Shown: piece by piece, positions 43,375 through 54,540 of the stretch
Numbering within the stretch: position 1 is the stretch's first letter
Layout: every line of letters begins with the position of its first letter
Origin: Sympetrum striolatum
Taxonomy: Eukaryota > Arthropoda > Insecta > Odonata > Libellulidae
Length of the DNA: 64,000 bases
Reading direction: 5' to 3'
Assembly: GCA_947579665.1 (NCBI GenBank)
Contig: OX388352.1
Location: 34,094,216-34,158,215, forward strand
Program-made: the position numbers and the translations under genes
Notes under the pieces: generated by a model
Database searches by the model: none
The model's input: only the letters and a program-made list of their open reading frames with translations
Told to the model about the DNA's origin: nothing

Positions 43375-43580
43375 TGTTAGGATTGAGGTGGATCTTTCAG
43401 GAAGTTAGAGAGCGCACGTCTACACAAACCAAACTCTTTATTAGGAACAAATCATAACCGTAAAACAGAAGTACAACACAGTAGAGAACATGGAAACCAA
43501 GATGGCTGCCAAAACAAATGAATCACTACTAAGCAGACAAACTATCAACCAAAGCACGAATTTAGATTACAAACCCAACA
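43375..43580 (-). repeat. Copia 5' LTR
   Basis: A 206-base segment. On minus it starts TGTTGGGTTTG and ends CCTCAATCCTAACA, so it has TGTT...AACA inverted ends, and it adjoins the primer site. It is short but in the range for copia LTRs. There is no second copy in the window, so the age of this insertion cannot be read from LTR divergence. Confidence 0.8.
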
Positions 43581-44336
43581 CTTCCGAAAGCCCTGGAAAA
43601 TGGCACAATGAAGAAGGCCTAAGAGCTGGCTTTGGCCTTCTTCATTGTTACATAGGTTAAAAATAAAATAAAAAGAGGTGTTTTGCTTGAAATAACTGAT
43701 GTTGTATATCTATCCCATTTTAAGACAGATAATGGACTAAAAGTCTGATCTTTAAGATTGTTATTAAATCTTCACATTTTCTTGATTTCTCTAAATTAGG
43801 AATTCCATTTTCCATTTGGTATGCTTATTAGAAGGAGCTTTCTCCTCTGTGTGTGGGCAATGTGCCCCCAAACTCTGATGATATGATATATTTAAAATTT
43901 TCTTTGTCTTGTTTTATGAATGGAAATATTCAGCCTTTCCCTTGATAATGAAAAAAGAGCAGGAGTAATCCTTGCATAACATAAATACATCTATACTAAT
44001 TGACAATAAAATTCTCTCTGTACCAATATATATTTTAAGTAATAGAACCAATAATTCCATTTTTACTACTGGGTGCCCCAGGTTGGGTATTTGGACTTCC
44101 ATTATATAAGTTTAAATATATCAAGATAATCTTAATATCATCTAAAATAGTTCTTCTGACTTGCTGATGGATTTAAGGAAAAGTTAAGGTTTCTACAGTC
44201 CACCATTTCATTAAATTCTTACAATATTTCACTGAAGCGATAAGAGTAACCACCATGTTTGTTATGTACACCAAACGGTAAAAAAATACCACCTTTGAGA
44301 AGAGAAGAGTGACTCTTTGAGATTCTCTGTTTTGAG
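43581..44336. other. Intergenic with a 14-bp-arm hairpin
   Basis: A perfect inverted repeat CAATGAAGAAGGCC (43606-43619) and GGCCTTCTTCATTG (43634-43647) has a 14-base loop, next to the copia LTR. The rest is AT-rich without recognisable coding. Confidence 0.5.
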
Positions 44337-44829
44337 AACTCCCACCTAACTATAAGACACCTTCTGACTGATTATACCAAATACTAATGCATTAGAAATG
44401 GAGATTTCCAACATCAGCTCAGGGACCCTCTGGAAGGTAACCAAATTAAAGTAGACTTTTTCATTAAATTCCTAACTGAAGCAAAATTAATTCATCAGGA
44501 AGAAAAAATATAAAATTTTATGATGTTAAAACCTAGAATATAAGCATTAATAAAAATATTCTGAAATAAAAATTTTCTTTATTTAAAACTACCTCGTACA
44601 TATATCAACTGAGAATACGGTGAAACATGACCTTTAATGTTGATGGACATAATTAACCTTACCTGTATAACTTTTTCAATCCCATTCCTGAGGATGTCCA
44701 TTGTGTTCTTTTAACTATAGATATCCATTTCTTGTCCATTACTATCCTATTGATCAATCTAAGTTCCATATGGTAAGGTTAACGGGAAGGGATCTTTCTT
44801 TACAAAGAAACCAGTAAAATAAATATTTT
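44337..44829 (+). mobile_element. Second copy of the RNase H LINE 3' end
   Basis: About 490 bases nearly identical to 39372-39867, starting AACTCCCACCTAACTATAAG and ending AAACCAGTAAAATAAATATT. Few differences are seen by eye. It is 5'-truncated to the last coding residues plus the 3' UTR, and does not contain the GC-rich MITE because truncation lies downstream of it. Confidence 0.88.
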
Positions 44830-46669
44830 CCATGACCATTTATAATAAATAGGAAATGTTGGATTTCTCCGCCTTAAAGTGGGCCTCGACCAGTTATTTG
44901 CGTGTGGGCCCGCGCACCCCTTGATCCACCCCTGTTTAAGTTACTGTATATTTATCGAGATATAACACTTTTTTTGGGAATTAAGGACTGTAATTCACTC
45001 TGAATTTTATACTCTTATATTAAATTTTATTTCAGCTTAAATAAAATAAAAACAATCTTTCATTTTCAATTCAGTTTAGAACCCATTTCTAGGTATATTA
45101 CGCTATTTTATTTGAAAATGTTTCTTATACTGAAAACAACTTTTGGCAATAGTTTTCCAAAACAGCTGATCAACACTCATAAGTTAACTAATCTTCAGAG
45201 CCAAACATAGCATTTTCCAATTAATTACAAAAAATAATTTTAATGATTAAATATCTAATTATTTCTTTATATTGTGGAATCAAAAGGTATATAAAAGAGT
45301 AAATTTGACTTACTAATTACATATTAACAACCAATCAGGAGCATGGCAAAAAAGACACAAGCACGGCAAAAAAGGCACAAGCAAGTTATGATACGAAATC
45401 ATTATTTGGCAGGAAGGGAAGTTAAAATTAGATTTTTACCTCTAAAAATCACATTTTACTAAGCAAATGGTAATAATAGAATAGCTATTGCAGTATTTGG
45501 CACTTGTTCTACAGAGTGGGTTGTATCATGACCATCCCTAGTCTTTTAAGTTTGAATGTACTCTTTATAATAATGGTCTGAGCTATATAGAAAAATGGGT
45601 GTTATTCACCTAAAAACACAGTAATTTGAAGCAACAGGATACTTTGCTAAACACAGAGAATCTTATTTCAACAGAACATAAATATTCCACAGCATCATGT
45701 TAACATAGCAGTGATTCTGAGAAAGAAAAAAAAACTAAACATATTTACAAACCAGTTTACTAATAATGGAAGGGATCAGCTTGTTAAAGAAGAGGAAATA
45801 ATATATTGTGCATTTCTTGCATGAAATAAATTTCTTATGCAAGAAGAGAAAATGTATAAATATAAAGTTAAAATTAAGATCAAACAAAGAATACTACAGA
45901 ATAATAATCATTACTTTTAAAACATTTCTCTTCCCCTGACCTCACAAAAATCACAGGGTAAGATAACAAGGCATTCCTGTTTATATATTTCACTCATAGT
46001 CCCACAGATTATACAAAAAATATGCATACAACATGGAAAAATAACATTGGTAAATGGTATATATATGATCTTGATATGGAATTTCCAGGTAATATTTGTA
46101 ATTTCACAGCGACTGACTGACCTTTCAAACAATTTCCTTTAATTGACTCAAAATTATATTTAACATTTAAGTGGGTCAAGGGAAAATGTTTTTATTCCAC
46201 TTCAGATGGCAAATATCAATGAAAAAATAAAATTCTGAAATTTGGTAATTTTTTATTTCTACTCCTTTGTATGATAGTGGTTCATCTATGTAAGCTATTT
46301 TGGCTCATGAAATATTTTTTATAACAATTAATTTGCATATTTCCTTTGGGATATGCAACCACATATTCCATATAGAAAAAGGAATATTTCATTTCATAAT
46401 TGACTTCCTTACAAACAGCCTCATAGATTGTTACAGATTATCTTAAAATTCACTGAAACCTCTTCTCTTTTGACAATCTCGGAGAGAATATTTATAATCA
46501 AATTTTCAATTGATATTTTACTATGACCCTTCTAGTTTATGCAGCCTGCTTCCCAAGTTCTAGTATGATGCATCTAAAGGCCACCGCACAGCAGGAAATA
46601 TTTCACAAAATGGTGGATACACATTCCTAATTAGCTGATATTTGAGCATGTTCTATTCTTGAAATACCG
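44830..46669. other. AT-rich region; weak Cys-rich frame
   Basis: Mostly featureless. A minus-strand frame 45917-46132 contains VIFPCCMHIFCIICGTMSE then ILPCDFCE, which superficially resembles half a RING finger (CxxH.FCxxC ... CxxC). The stretch from FPCC to CDFC lacks the rest of a RING pattern and no adjoining exon is evident. A near-duplicate GCACGGCAAAAAAGGCACAA pair occurs at 45340-45385. Confidence 0.3.
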
Positions 46670-46671
46670 TA

Positions 46672-47506
46672 GAATGGGGTGACTTCGGTCGTTTTCGAGA
46701 GTTTTCTTAATATTTCTCCATTCAATTACCATGTATGCACAGAAAACTAAATGGAGGTATACCTTATTCATTCAAATAAAATTTAAATCGTTCTCTTAAA
46801 GTAGAATAAAAGACAAAATTTGTTTAAAAATATAAGGAATAGCGGCCGTAGGCGCCCCAACCGATGTGACTTTGGCCACCTAATATGTTTCTTAAATATC
46901 GCCTATTATATTAATTATATGACTAATAATACGAACATTATAATTAATATTTGTTTAATAAGTACTGAGATAAGGAGAAATTGACTCGGAACAACCTTGT
47001 TCCACTTCGTTTATAAATTTTCAAAAAAATAAACTTTTTGTGCATTTTTTATTGTTTCCTCCAGAAACAAAAAGAATGAAAATCCTTAGAGAAAACTTCT
47101 ACTCACTGCCGCTCGAACCCATTTAAAATTTTATTCAAGCCTTAGAATCTTTGTTTTGTTACTACTAATGAATCCCCGAACCCAGACAATTCCTGGGCAG
47201 TTATTGTCAAAGCACTGGACATTTACTTTTTACTGTTCAAACTTTAACAGCCCTTCCATAAGTGCAATCTCTTCTTCACGAGAAAGAACAGTTTTGCCTC
47301 CGAATTTCTTCAAATGTTTCCCATTGATCTTATTTTGCTTAGTGCTCCTCGGGACCTGGTAATTTTCTGCCGATTTTCTAATTTTTATTTTCGGACTATT
47401 GACTACATCAAACGCTTCTTTTAAGGTATTTTCATCGTGCATTTGATACAACCGCCTACCACTGACTTTTTGATTGTTCCCTGTTATGGCCGAAGTCACC
47501 CCACAA
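46672..47506. mobile_element. pogo/Tigger-like element with TA target
   Basis: Left end GAATGGGGTGACTTCGGTC after TA (46670-46671), right end GGCCGAAGTCACCCCACAA before TA (47507-47508). The inverted repeats match over about 15 bases. At 835 bases it is a deletion derivative that keeps the start of a transposase gene near its right end. A related internal motif CCAACCGATGTGACTTTGGCC lies at 46859-46879. Confidence 0.8.
47230..47442 (-). pseudogene. pogo/Tigger transposase N-terminus
   Basis: From Met at 47442: MHDENTLKEAFDVVNSPKIK, IRKSAENYQVPRST, KFGGKTVLSREEEIALMEGL. This is the psq-type helix-turn-helix (IRKAAE.Y.VPRSTL) and the start of the CENP-B HTH linker (G...VLS.EEE..L) of pogo-class transposases, which bind the element's TIRs. 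The frame stops after about 70 residues. The rest of the DNA-binding region and the DDE domain are absent within the element. Confidence 0.8.
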
Positions 47507-47508
47507 TA

Positions 47509-50350
47509 TTGCAATATTTGCCTAGATAGCCATAATAACCAGGTCTTAAGTCAAACATGTTAACTTTTTATATATTGTGGTCATGAACGAGCTAATGAAA
47601 TTAGAAAATCAATTTCTCTTGCATGACTTTTACAGAAAAGGTTTCACAACATTGGTGATAATAACCGAGAAAGTGCAATGCCAAAATTTGAAATACCTAA
47701 CTTCTCTTACACTTGCATTCCAATCTCCCATTGCTATTTTGCAACACTCTGCGTTCCTCCTTAATTATTTCTTCAACATTTTCATACACTTCTTCTATCT
47801 CAGCATCTTCGTGTTCGAATTCAGAATCTAGGTTCGGACCAAGATCATTCAGATATATTTCTATAAGAAATACATGTAAACTTCACTTACCTTAATTGTA
47901 GAGATTGTTTCTTTTATATAATCGAATGACAAGGAATAATCATACAGAATCGAAGCAAATAACAATATTTTTGTAATAAAAAAAGTTAACTCCTGAAAAG
48001 TATGCATAAATGCATATGCATATGCATGGTGATCCCAGATTTACATTTTTTTATGATTACTTTTCCCATTTAAAAAATCAAGCCTTTATGGTTCTACATT
48101 TTATTTTTCAAGATCGTACTATACAATTAGTCCTTACGCATTATAGCGAAGTAAAAATTCCAACAATGTGACATACAGGTAGCTTAAGATTACTAACAGA
48201 AGTAACCAACCCGCATCATTTAGGTCGTCCAAATACCCTGCAAAAAGGTAATAAAATAGTTATAGCGTTAACATTTCCGTAAATCAATTTCATTCTGTTC
48301 ATTACTATTACGCTACGTACCTTGGAAAAAATCGGTCAAGTTTTCTAGCATGGTTAAGTGCAAAGACTGAAGATTCTTTTCTTACAACCAAACTGTTAGC
48401 TGAAAAGATACAAACAAAATTTAATACACATCCTCGTAAAAGAAAATATAAAATAGAGGAAAATTCATGCAAAAATGGATGTACTCGGATATGAGTATAT
48501 ATACATTGGTATGGCAAAATTTAAAACGAAAGTTCGAACCTTTGTTCAGGACGGTTATCCCTTTAATGAGAAGCTAGATGGCGGTAATGAATAGAGGAGG
48601 GGGAAATACCCGGATAAACGATCATAAGGTTCAAGTCAAGTTAAACACTCTCTTCTTTATGTTGGGAGATTTAGTCGACGACTTGATAATGCTACTATTA
48701 TATAATTTTGTTGAACTTTCAATCATCGTTATCTTTTTTAAATTCACTTACGTTTTAGTACATGGTAAATTAACACAAATTTTGGTATGCTAAACTGATA
48801 AATTGACGTTCTAAATTTGAAATAGTTTCTGAAATTCCTACATCATATTGAAAATCTGACAATCGTCTTCATCGAATTTAAAGTAATTTCCACTGAATCA
48901 GAGTTGATTAAATTGTAATATTTAAATCAATAACATTCGTAGTCCGTAGAAGTTATATTTTGATTTTTATGGTACTTCAATGATGGTACTTCCATGGTAC
49001 CACCATGTTTTCTGTCATAAAATGATTGAAAGATTTTATGAATTTAGAAGGATACATAAAGACGAAATAATTTAGCTTGAAAATACAATTTAACTACATT
49101 TATCAATAATTTAGAGAGAATTTCATTCGATTATATTTAGCACACTCATTTTTACTTGGTGTAGAATTTTGTTTATCCCTGGATGTTTTTCGTCAAGCTC
49201 ATTACGGTGCTTTCTTTAGAATGAAAGCAGTAAAAGTAAAACTTTTCATACACAGTACAATGGATCACCTAAAAAGTGTGTCTTCTGATAAAGTCTTCAT
49301 TCTGATACCATCAATTCGAAATTGATTTTTCTCCGAAAGGAAGGGAAACGAACAGCCCTGATTGCGAAAAGGTTTCATTCTTTATCATGTTTACACTCTC
49401 AATGTAAGACATTAATAAAATGATTCATTCATTTTCATTCTGTATGGTGTTCACGCGTCGTCGCTTGCATTAATTCTTTATCTTCATCTGGTCATTTAAT
49501 TTTGCGGTTTACGTGTCATAAACTTTCTTACAAACAGCACCACTTCAGGAATTGTACGCCATATTCCTAGTAAAGTTCGTATTTCTACATTACTTTCCGT
49601 AAGATATGAAAATCGCACAAGTAATATCCTTAATTTCTGATGTTAGCAATCAATATAAATTATCATAAAAACTAGAATAGCTATTACGTAAAAATTACTC
49701 CTATTGTAGGGGAGAACGGAGATTAGGCGCCACCTTAAGAGAGTTCAATATTCTACTGCTTGCAAGATATGTTTAATAGCAAATGGAAATACTGAAAAGC
49801 CTCATTCATTTGTCTACAATTTGGAAGAATATAACAGATGTAGTAACTATTTCGAAAATAATTTAGAAAAAAAATCTACACAATTGCGGGATGACCCCGC
49901 CAAGCGGGGTTCTACCGCAACAGTCTCTGGTTTATGACGCCGTGATTTTAGGTAGCTAAAAACTATGTATTTATTAATTAGCAGTGTTAACGGAATATAG
50001 GAGTAGAACATGTGAATAGTTAAATTGTGGTAAGTGATGCAACATTAAATATAAATTATTCCAATATTTCAGAAAAAAAAGTTATGATGTATGTAAGCTA
50101 TGCCTCTACTGCGGCGGAATAACGCTAGGTGCTATGGCGCCATAATCCCGGATTGACAGCATTGTGGTTTAGGTCGTCCTTAATCTAACGGCCATGTGAA
50201 ATAGTATATATACCGGTATGAAAATGTTGCTTATGTCCTATGCAATAGGTTTAGGTATTTATTTCGAATACAAGATAGCAAATCTAGAAATGCGCAGTTA
50301 CTGCGATGAAATAAGAAGTCAAAAATTAGATGAAAACTGCTGAAAACAAG
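47509..50350. other. 2.8 kb without recognisable genes
   Basis: A minus-strand frame around 47890-47690 encodes an acidic peptide (NLDSEFEHEDAEIEEVYEN, then EEIIKEERRVLQ) that could be an exon or transposon relic; no family recognised. An 8-base-arm hairpin ACCCCGCC / GGCGGGGT-like (ACCCCGCCAAGCGGGGT) lies at 49894-49910. Otherwise AT-rich DNA. Confidence 0.35.
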
Positions 50351-50352
50351 AA

Positions 50353-50520
50353 TTAGGGCTCCCGGTTAGTCATGTTGACAGCACGTTTGCCTTTGGCAAG
50401 AGCAGTCCCGGGTTCGATTCCTGGGGGCAGCCAATGTGAGAAATTACCTAAGCTGTCGAAGTACTTTTAACAATACTACTACTAACAACAATTATTACGA
50501 CATAAGAAAATCACGCATGG
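50353..50520 (+). repeat. tRNA-derived SINE
   Basis: The head starts GGGCTCCCGGTTAGTCATG. It has a good B box GGGTTCGATTCC within a T-arm (CCGGG/CCTGG) and an acceptor-like 3' end GGGGGCAGCCA. Spacing is tRNA-like, but the anticodon arm closes on three bases (TTGCC TTT GGCAA) and the acceptor stem has a bulge, so it is not a working tRNA. It continues with a non-tRNA body GAGAAATTACCTAAGCTGTC and an ACTACTACTAACAAC tail. The same body is found at 32740. Confidence 0.8.
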
Positions 50521-51205
50521 CTTCTAACGACTGGGAACTTAATGCTACATTAACTTTTACATTATAGCACTAGTCGTGCGATATTTCAACCAACCATAAA
50601 CTATCTACCTGGAGTGGCGGCATAACTCTGAGTGGCGCGAGTTTCCCTGGCTCCTCAAAACCATCTATCAATTTAGCGTTCGGCTACAAATCGAATTAAC
50701 CCACTCAATGCTATTTCATTTATAGTTTCTAGAAATTTAAACATTTAAAATCATTTTTTGATTGATTTCTATAATTTATAAATTTTTTTAGCAAATTTCT
50801 ATGTATGCTTTGGTATCAATTCATCCGCTTCTAGGTGGGTTTAGCATTCTGCTACCCGCAAAACACGAATCATTTTCTGTATTACTAATAAGTTATGACT
50901 TCGAAAGAAATAATAGCAATTTCATTTTTATAAAATTATTTTAGTGATTATGATTATAATTTATTATTATATTATTAATAACATTCAATTCATAAACCGG
51001 TAGAATATTTACATTCAGGCCACATATGTGTCACCATTTTTTTATGCCCTACTAATGGCAAACACGTCACCTCTTCTGCAATCTGTGCTTCTTCCCTGAA
51101 TCAGAGAATGGGGTCGGATTAGGAAAATGAATTTTTAGCAGTTGCTGAGCCACTGATGGTGGCTTGTTTTCTCTGAGCAATGATTTTACTGCATTATGTC
51201 AGAAT
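50521..51205. other. Intergenic, AT-rich
   Basis: No motif recognised. Two GGCG-containing patches (50610-50640) resemble the ones near 49730 and 50110, GGCGCCA and GTGGCGGCATAA. They may be short traces of one decayed transposon. Confidence 0.35.
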
Positions 51206-51210
51206 TCTAA

Positions 51211-51960
51211 CTAAGTTCTCTTTTCTCCACTGTACTTATTACAGAGAAAAAATCTATTTGACAGCATAACTTGGAAGACGTGAATTCCTAATTTTTTGTC
51301 CCACTTGAGGGAACGATGCTCATATGTATAGGAAGACATCAATAGATCAAAGTGGTCAATACCTCCCATTGAATTATTGTATTCCACTATCGCTTTAGGT
51401 TTTTTCGCACTCGGTTTGTTTGGGACCTCAACCATATCCGGGCCAAACTCGGTGCTCAGCAATAGCACTTCACGTTTATCATGCCATTTCAAGACGCAAA
51501 CCCCCACAATGGACCATCTAGATATCACTCCCCCTTTTTCAGTTTCTTTTGCGCAGCTTCTGAAGGATTGTTCTTCCCATTTACCCTAAGTCACTCCGTA
51601 GTGAGTTTCTCCTGCAGTAGTTGAGTGGACAAATCAACAGAATTATAGTAATTGTCCATGAAACAGAATGGCCCCTATTTAAAATTAATTCAATAACTGA
51701 TTTGCGACTTTTCCACTGTGTCCAGCAAATGACCCATATGACTCTGCGAAGTAGGATTTTCTTCAGACCAGGAACACCAGTAAATGGAATGTTTGGAATG
51801 GAAGGAGGAGACATATACCAAACAATTGGCCGCGGCTTGAACTCAGTAAGGCTAGAGACCCCCATGGTTGAGAAAGGGACAGCCGTGATAACAGGGACGC
51901 TACTAACAGAACCTCCAGATGTCTCCGATCCTTCAACCATGTTCCCCAAGAAAGTCATGT
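51211..51960 (-). pseudogene. piggyBac (PGBD-like) transposase fragment
   Basis: Minus-strand pieces join in order across frameshifts. Around 51740-51650: HMGHLLDTVEKS / VIELILNRGH, then FMDNYYNSVDLSTQLL. At 51528-51211: VCVLKWHDKREVLLLSTEF, AIVEYNNSMGGIDHFDLLMS, then YTYEHRSLKWDKKLGIHVF. These match the catalytic-core order of piggyBac transposases (MDNYY; LKW.DK.DV..ST; YN..MGG.D..D). The two Asp of MDN and GGID are kept. Stops after GTLR-like and KKGE residues, and frameshifts, inactivate it. No TTAA-flanked ends were found. Confidence 0.85.
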
Positions 51961-52029
51961 TTCACACCTTACCTTAAACTACATTATTTATGATGTTATT
52001 CTATAAAATGTTTTGTCATTCATCTATTA

Positions 52030-52765
52030 AACATTTTTACTTTCTCCATATACACAGTATAGAGAAAGTATTGTTTTCATGAAAAAATTCGACTTCGAGA
52101 TTTCAACGGAAATACATGTTTTGGGGTCCCTAGAACACGTTTTGACTATTTTCGGAATGATGTCTGTGTGTATGTGTGTGTGTGTGTGTGTGTGTTTGTG
52201 GGCGCTCTAACGTGAAAACTATTCATTATATGAACACCAAATTTCAAATATAATACTTTGGTTAGTTTTTTTAGAGTTGATTAGTTTTTGGAGTAAATCG
52301 GTTAACCGGAAGTTGAGCTTAATTCTTCAAAGCTCATTTCCGGTTTTCAAAATATCTCCATAAATATGATATTTAGGTATATACTATTATTTGTAAAAGT
52401 TTTAGAAAATGTAATGTACTATAACTTTTGGTTGAAACATATTTTTGTATCACTGATTGTGTAGGAGTTATTCATGAAATACTGATAAACCGGAAGTTGC
52501 TGATTATGTACTTTGTGGGCGCTCTGGGCTCTATGGGCGAAAGGCCAATTTCATCGTTTTTCATCGATCATGTCCCGTAAAAATTATTTATCATGTTTTT
52601 GGCATCAAAGATAATATATAATATTAATAACTCAAATTCCAAGTTTAGATGGAATATAGAGTTCGAAATTACTGCGGTAGATAAATATTTACATCTTATA
52701 TATATGGAGAAAGTCATGTGCTGGCCACATCAGATTTTTTTCTTAGTAGTTGTGATATGTCCAAG
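52030..52765 (+). repeat. TIR repeat family, copy 3 (one internal unit)
   Basis: Starts TTTTTACTTTCTCCATATAC with the hairpin partner GTATAGAGAAAGT, a GT run at 52167-52195, one 317-base internal unit (52204-52520) and the shared right part GCTCTGGGCTCTATGGGCGA to ATATATGGAGAAAGTCATG and CCACATCAGATTTTTT. From 52521 onward it is almost identical to copy 1 (30272 onward), so these two diverged recently. It lies directly beside the piggyBac relic. Confidence 0.85.
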
Positions 52766-54340
52766 GTACTTTATCATTGATTCATGTAAAATGTTAGACT
52801 TTGGGTAGTAATTCTGTATTTGCAAAAATCATCTTTTGTAATATTTTTAACCAGCTCCTAAAGTCAGATTTGATTGAAATCTAATGTATAGTCAGTTATG
52901 CATTGAAGGTATAATTTACTTATAGAATTTGAAAATCAATGAACATTTTTTTTCAATTGTGCAGTGCATCCCTTTTGGTTTCCTTCCTTGATAAATATGC
53001 TGTCATTGAATTTGATGCGTGTTTCTGTCCAATTGTAAAATATCAAGCTAAAAATTTGAGTGGGGTGTGTAATGTATAGTATTTTGATATAGAATTTTAA
53101 CATTCTCCATGCAAGTTATTAGTAACAATATTTTTTTAACCTTTCTGTCATTGCAGTCTCTCTTCCTTTGTTTATTTTTTGCCTTTATCACCTTTATAGC
53201 CTTATTTATTTATTTAAGTTTATGCTACAAGTTGGCCGTCTGGCCAAGTGGTAACGTTTAAGTGGAACATAAAAATGATTTTAAGTCTGCCATTTGCCCA
53301 AAGATGGGAGGGAAACCCCTCCATCTATCATCATTATATCTAAATAAAATAACAGTAGGGTATCCGATGTGATAATGGCCTAATACAGGATGATGTATCT
53401 ATAACAATTATTTGATAGAGTATTTTGTTAATGTTTGCTTTTAATGGTTTCATACCAGGCAATTAAACAACCAATTAATCTTGAGTATTAAATATCATGT
53501 GAATTTAATTTACTGGTAATGTAACAACCATGTCTGTTATTGTTGAAGCTAAAAGGTTAATAAAGTTTTGCCTAATCTGGCACAGCTTGTGAGAGTTGGT
53601 GTCCAATTTTTCCTTTATAATTTATTTTAACTATGATAATGTAGCTCAAGTGAATGTGTGCTCTGAAATGGAGATTTGATTGATCAGTTGAATGATACCG
53701 AATATAGTTTAAGTACCAAAGCATAATTTAATTTTACATTGGATGCTCTAACTCGGAAATGAAGGGAAATTGTGTGGAGAATAATTATCTAAAACTACCA
53801 GTTCTGTGAAATTTATGTGAACTTCAATTTCGTAAAGGTATTCACATTTATTTTGGCATCCACTAATGTTTGAAAAACTGTAATGTTAAACAAATAGAGA
53901 AGAAAGAGTGGATATTAATCAACAAATACATCAGGCTCTTTTGGCTGTTATTGACAATAATCATAAGCTAGGGCTTAAGTAATCATTTGGTATCATTATT
54001 CTGTTTTTGATAAGGGTTTCCTGAAGTCTTCTTTGAAAATTTTGATTATTTGCTAAATTAAAGTTTTATTATTTTAATAATTGTGATGTTTATATCTGTA
54101 TCATTTTGAAAAGATGAAAGTTAATATTAAATAAGATATGAGAATTTGCAAAAAAAGGTGCATTATCCTAAAGGAAGTAGCAATTAAGAAAAGGACCAAC
54201 AAAGCTGCAGTTGTTAAAATTTATTTAAAGGAATGTTTTGAGGTATTCCTTAGTATTTTGCTTACTCTTTCACCTTCTTTCTTGTGAAAATTTGTGGTAT
54301 TTTTCAAATGATGTAAATGGACTTAGACTTAGCACTTTAA
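52766..54340. other. 1.6 kb without recognisable genes
   Basis: AT-rich DNA. A TTGGCCGTCTGGCCAAGTGG segment at 53232-53251 recalls a Pol III A box but lacks a B box. No frames of note. Confidence 0.4.
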
Positions 54341-54540
54341 AGCGTGCGACTTACCGAAAGGTTGTACCTTTGTGGTATTTTTGTTGGAATATCATCCACT
54401 CCCATAGATAATATAAATCATTCAATCTCTACTCATTATAATAATGATAGTAGTCTTTATTTAGCAAGAAGCTATTCACATACAATATATATCATCAAAA
54501 GAATATGTCAAAAACTAAGTCTACAAAAGTACAAAAAATA

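Larger units (their letters stand above)
40030..43580 (-). mobile_element. Copia element with one LTR and no integrase core
   Basis: It runs right to left: 5' LTR (43375-43580), primer site, gag and protease ORF, RT and RNase H ORF, then a purine-rich stretch (AAGGAGGAGGACATC on minus, near 40108-40122) where the second LTR should start. No second LTR is present; a SINE lies there instead. Total internal length is about 3.3 kb against 4-5 kb for complete copia elements. The shortage is in the integrase region. Confidence 0.9.

Noticed and set aside
45917..46132. RING-finger host gene exon
   Set aside because: The FPCCMHIFCIIC...CDFC pattern gives only about half a RING, lacks the remaining metal ligands at correct spacing and has no supporting exon.
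50353..50431. Functional tRNA gene
   Set aside because: The T-arm and B box are good, but the anticodon arm is closed to a 3-base loop, the acceptor stem is bulged and a SINE body follows.
53232..53330. SINE with an A box (TGGCCAAGTGG)
   Set aside because: No B box follows at tRNA spacing, and the match lies in a small palindrome (TGGCCGTCTGGCCA).
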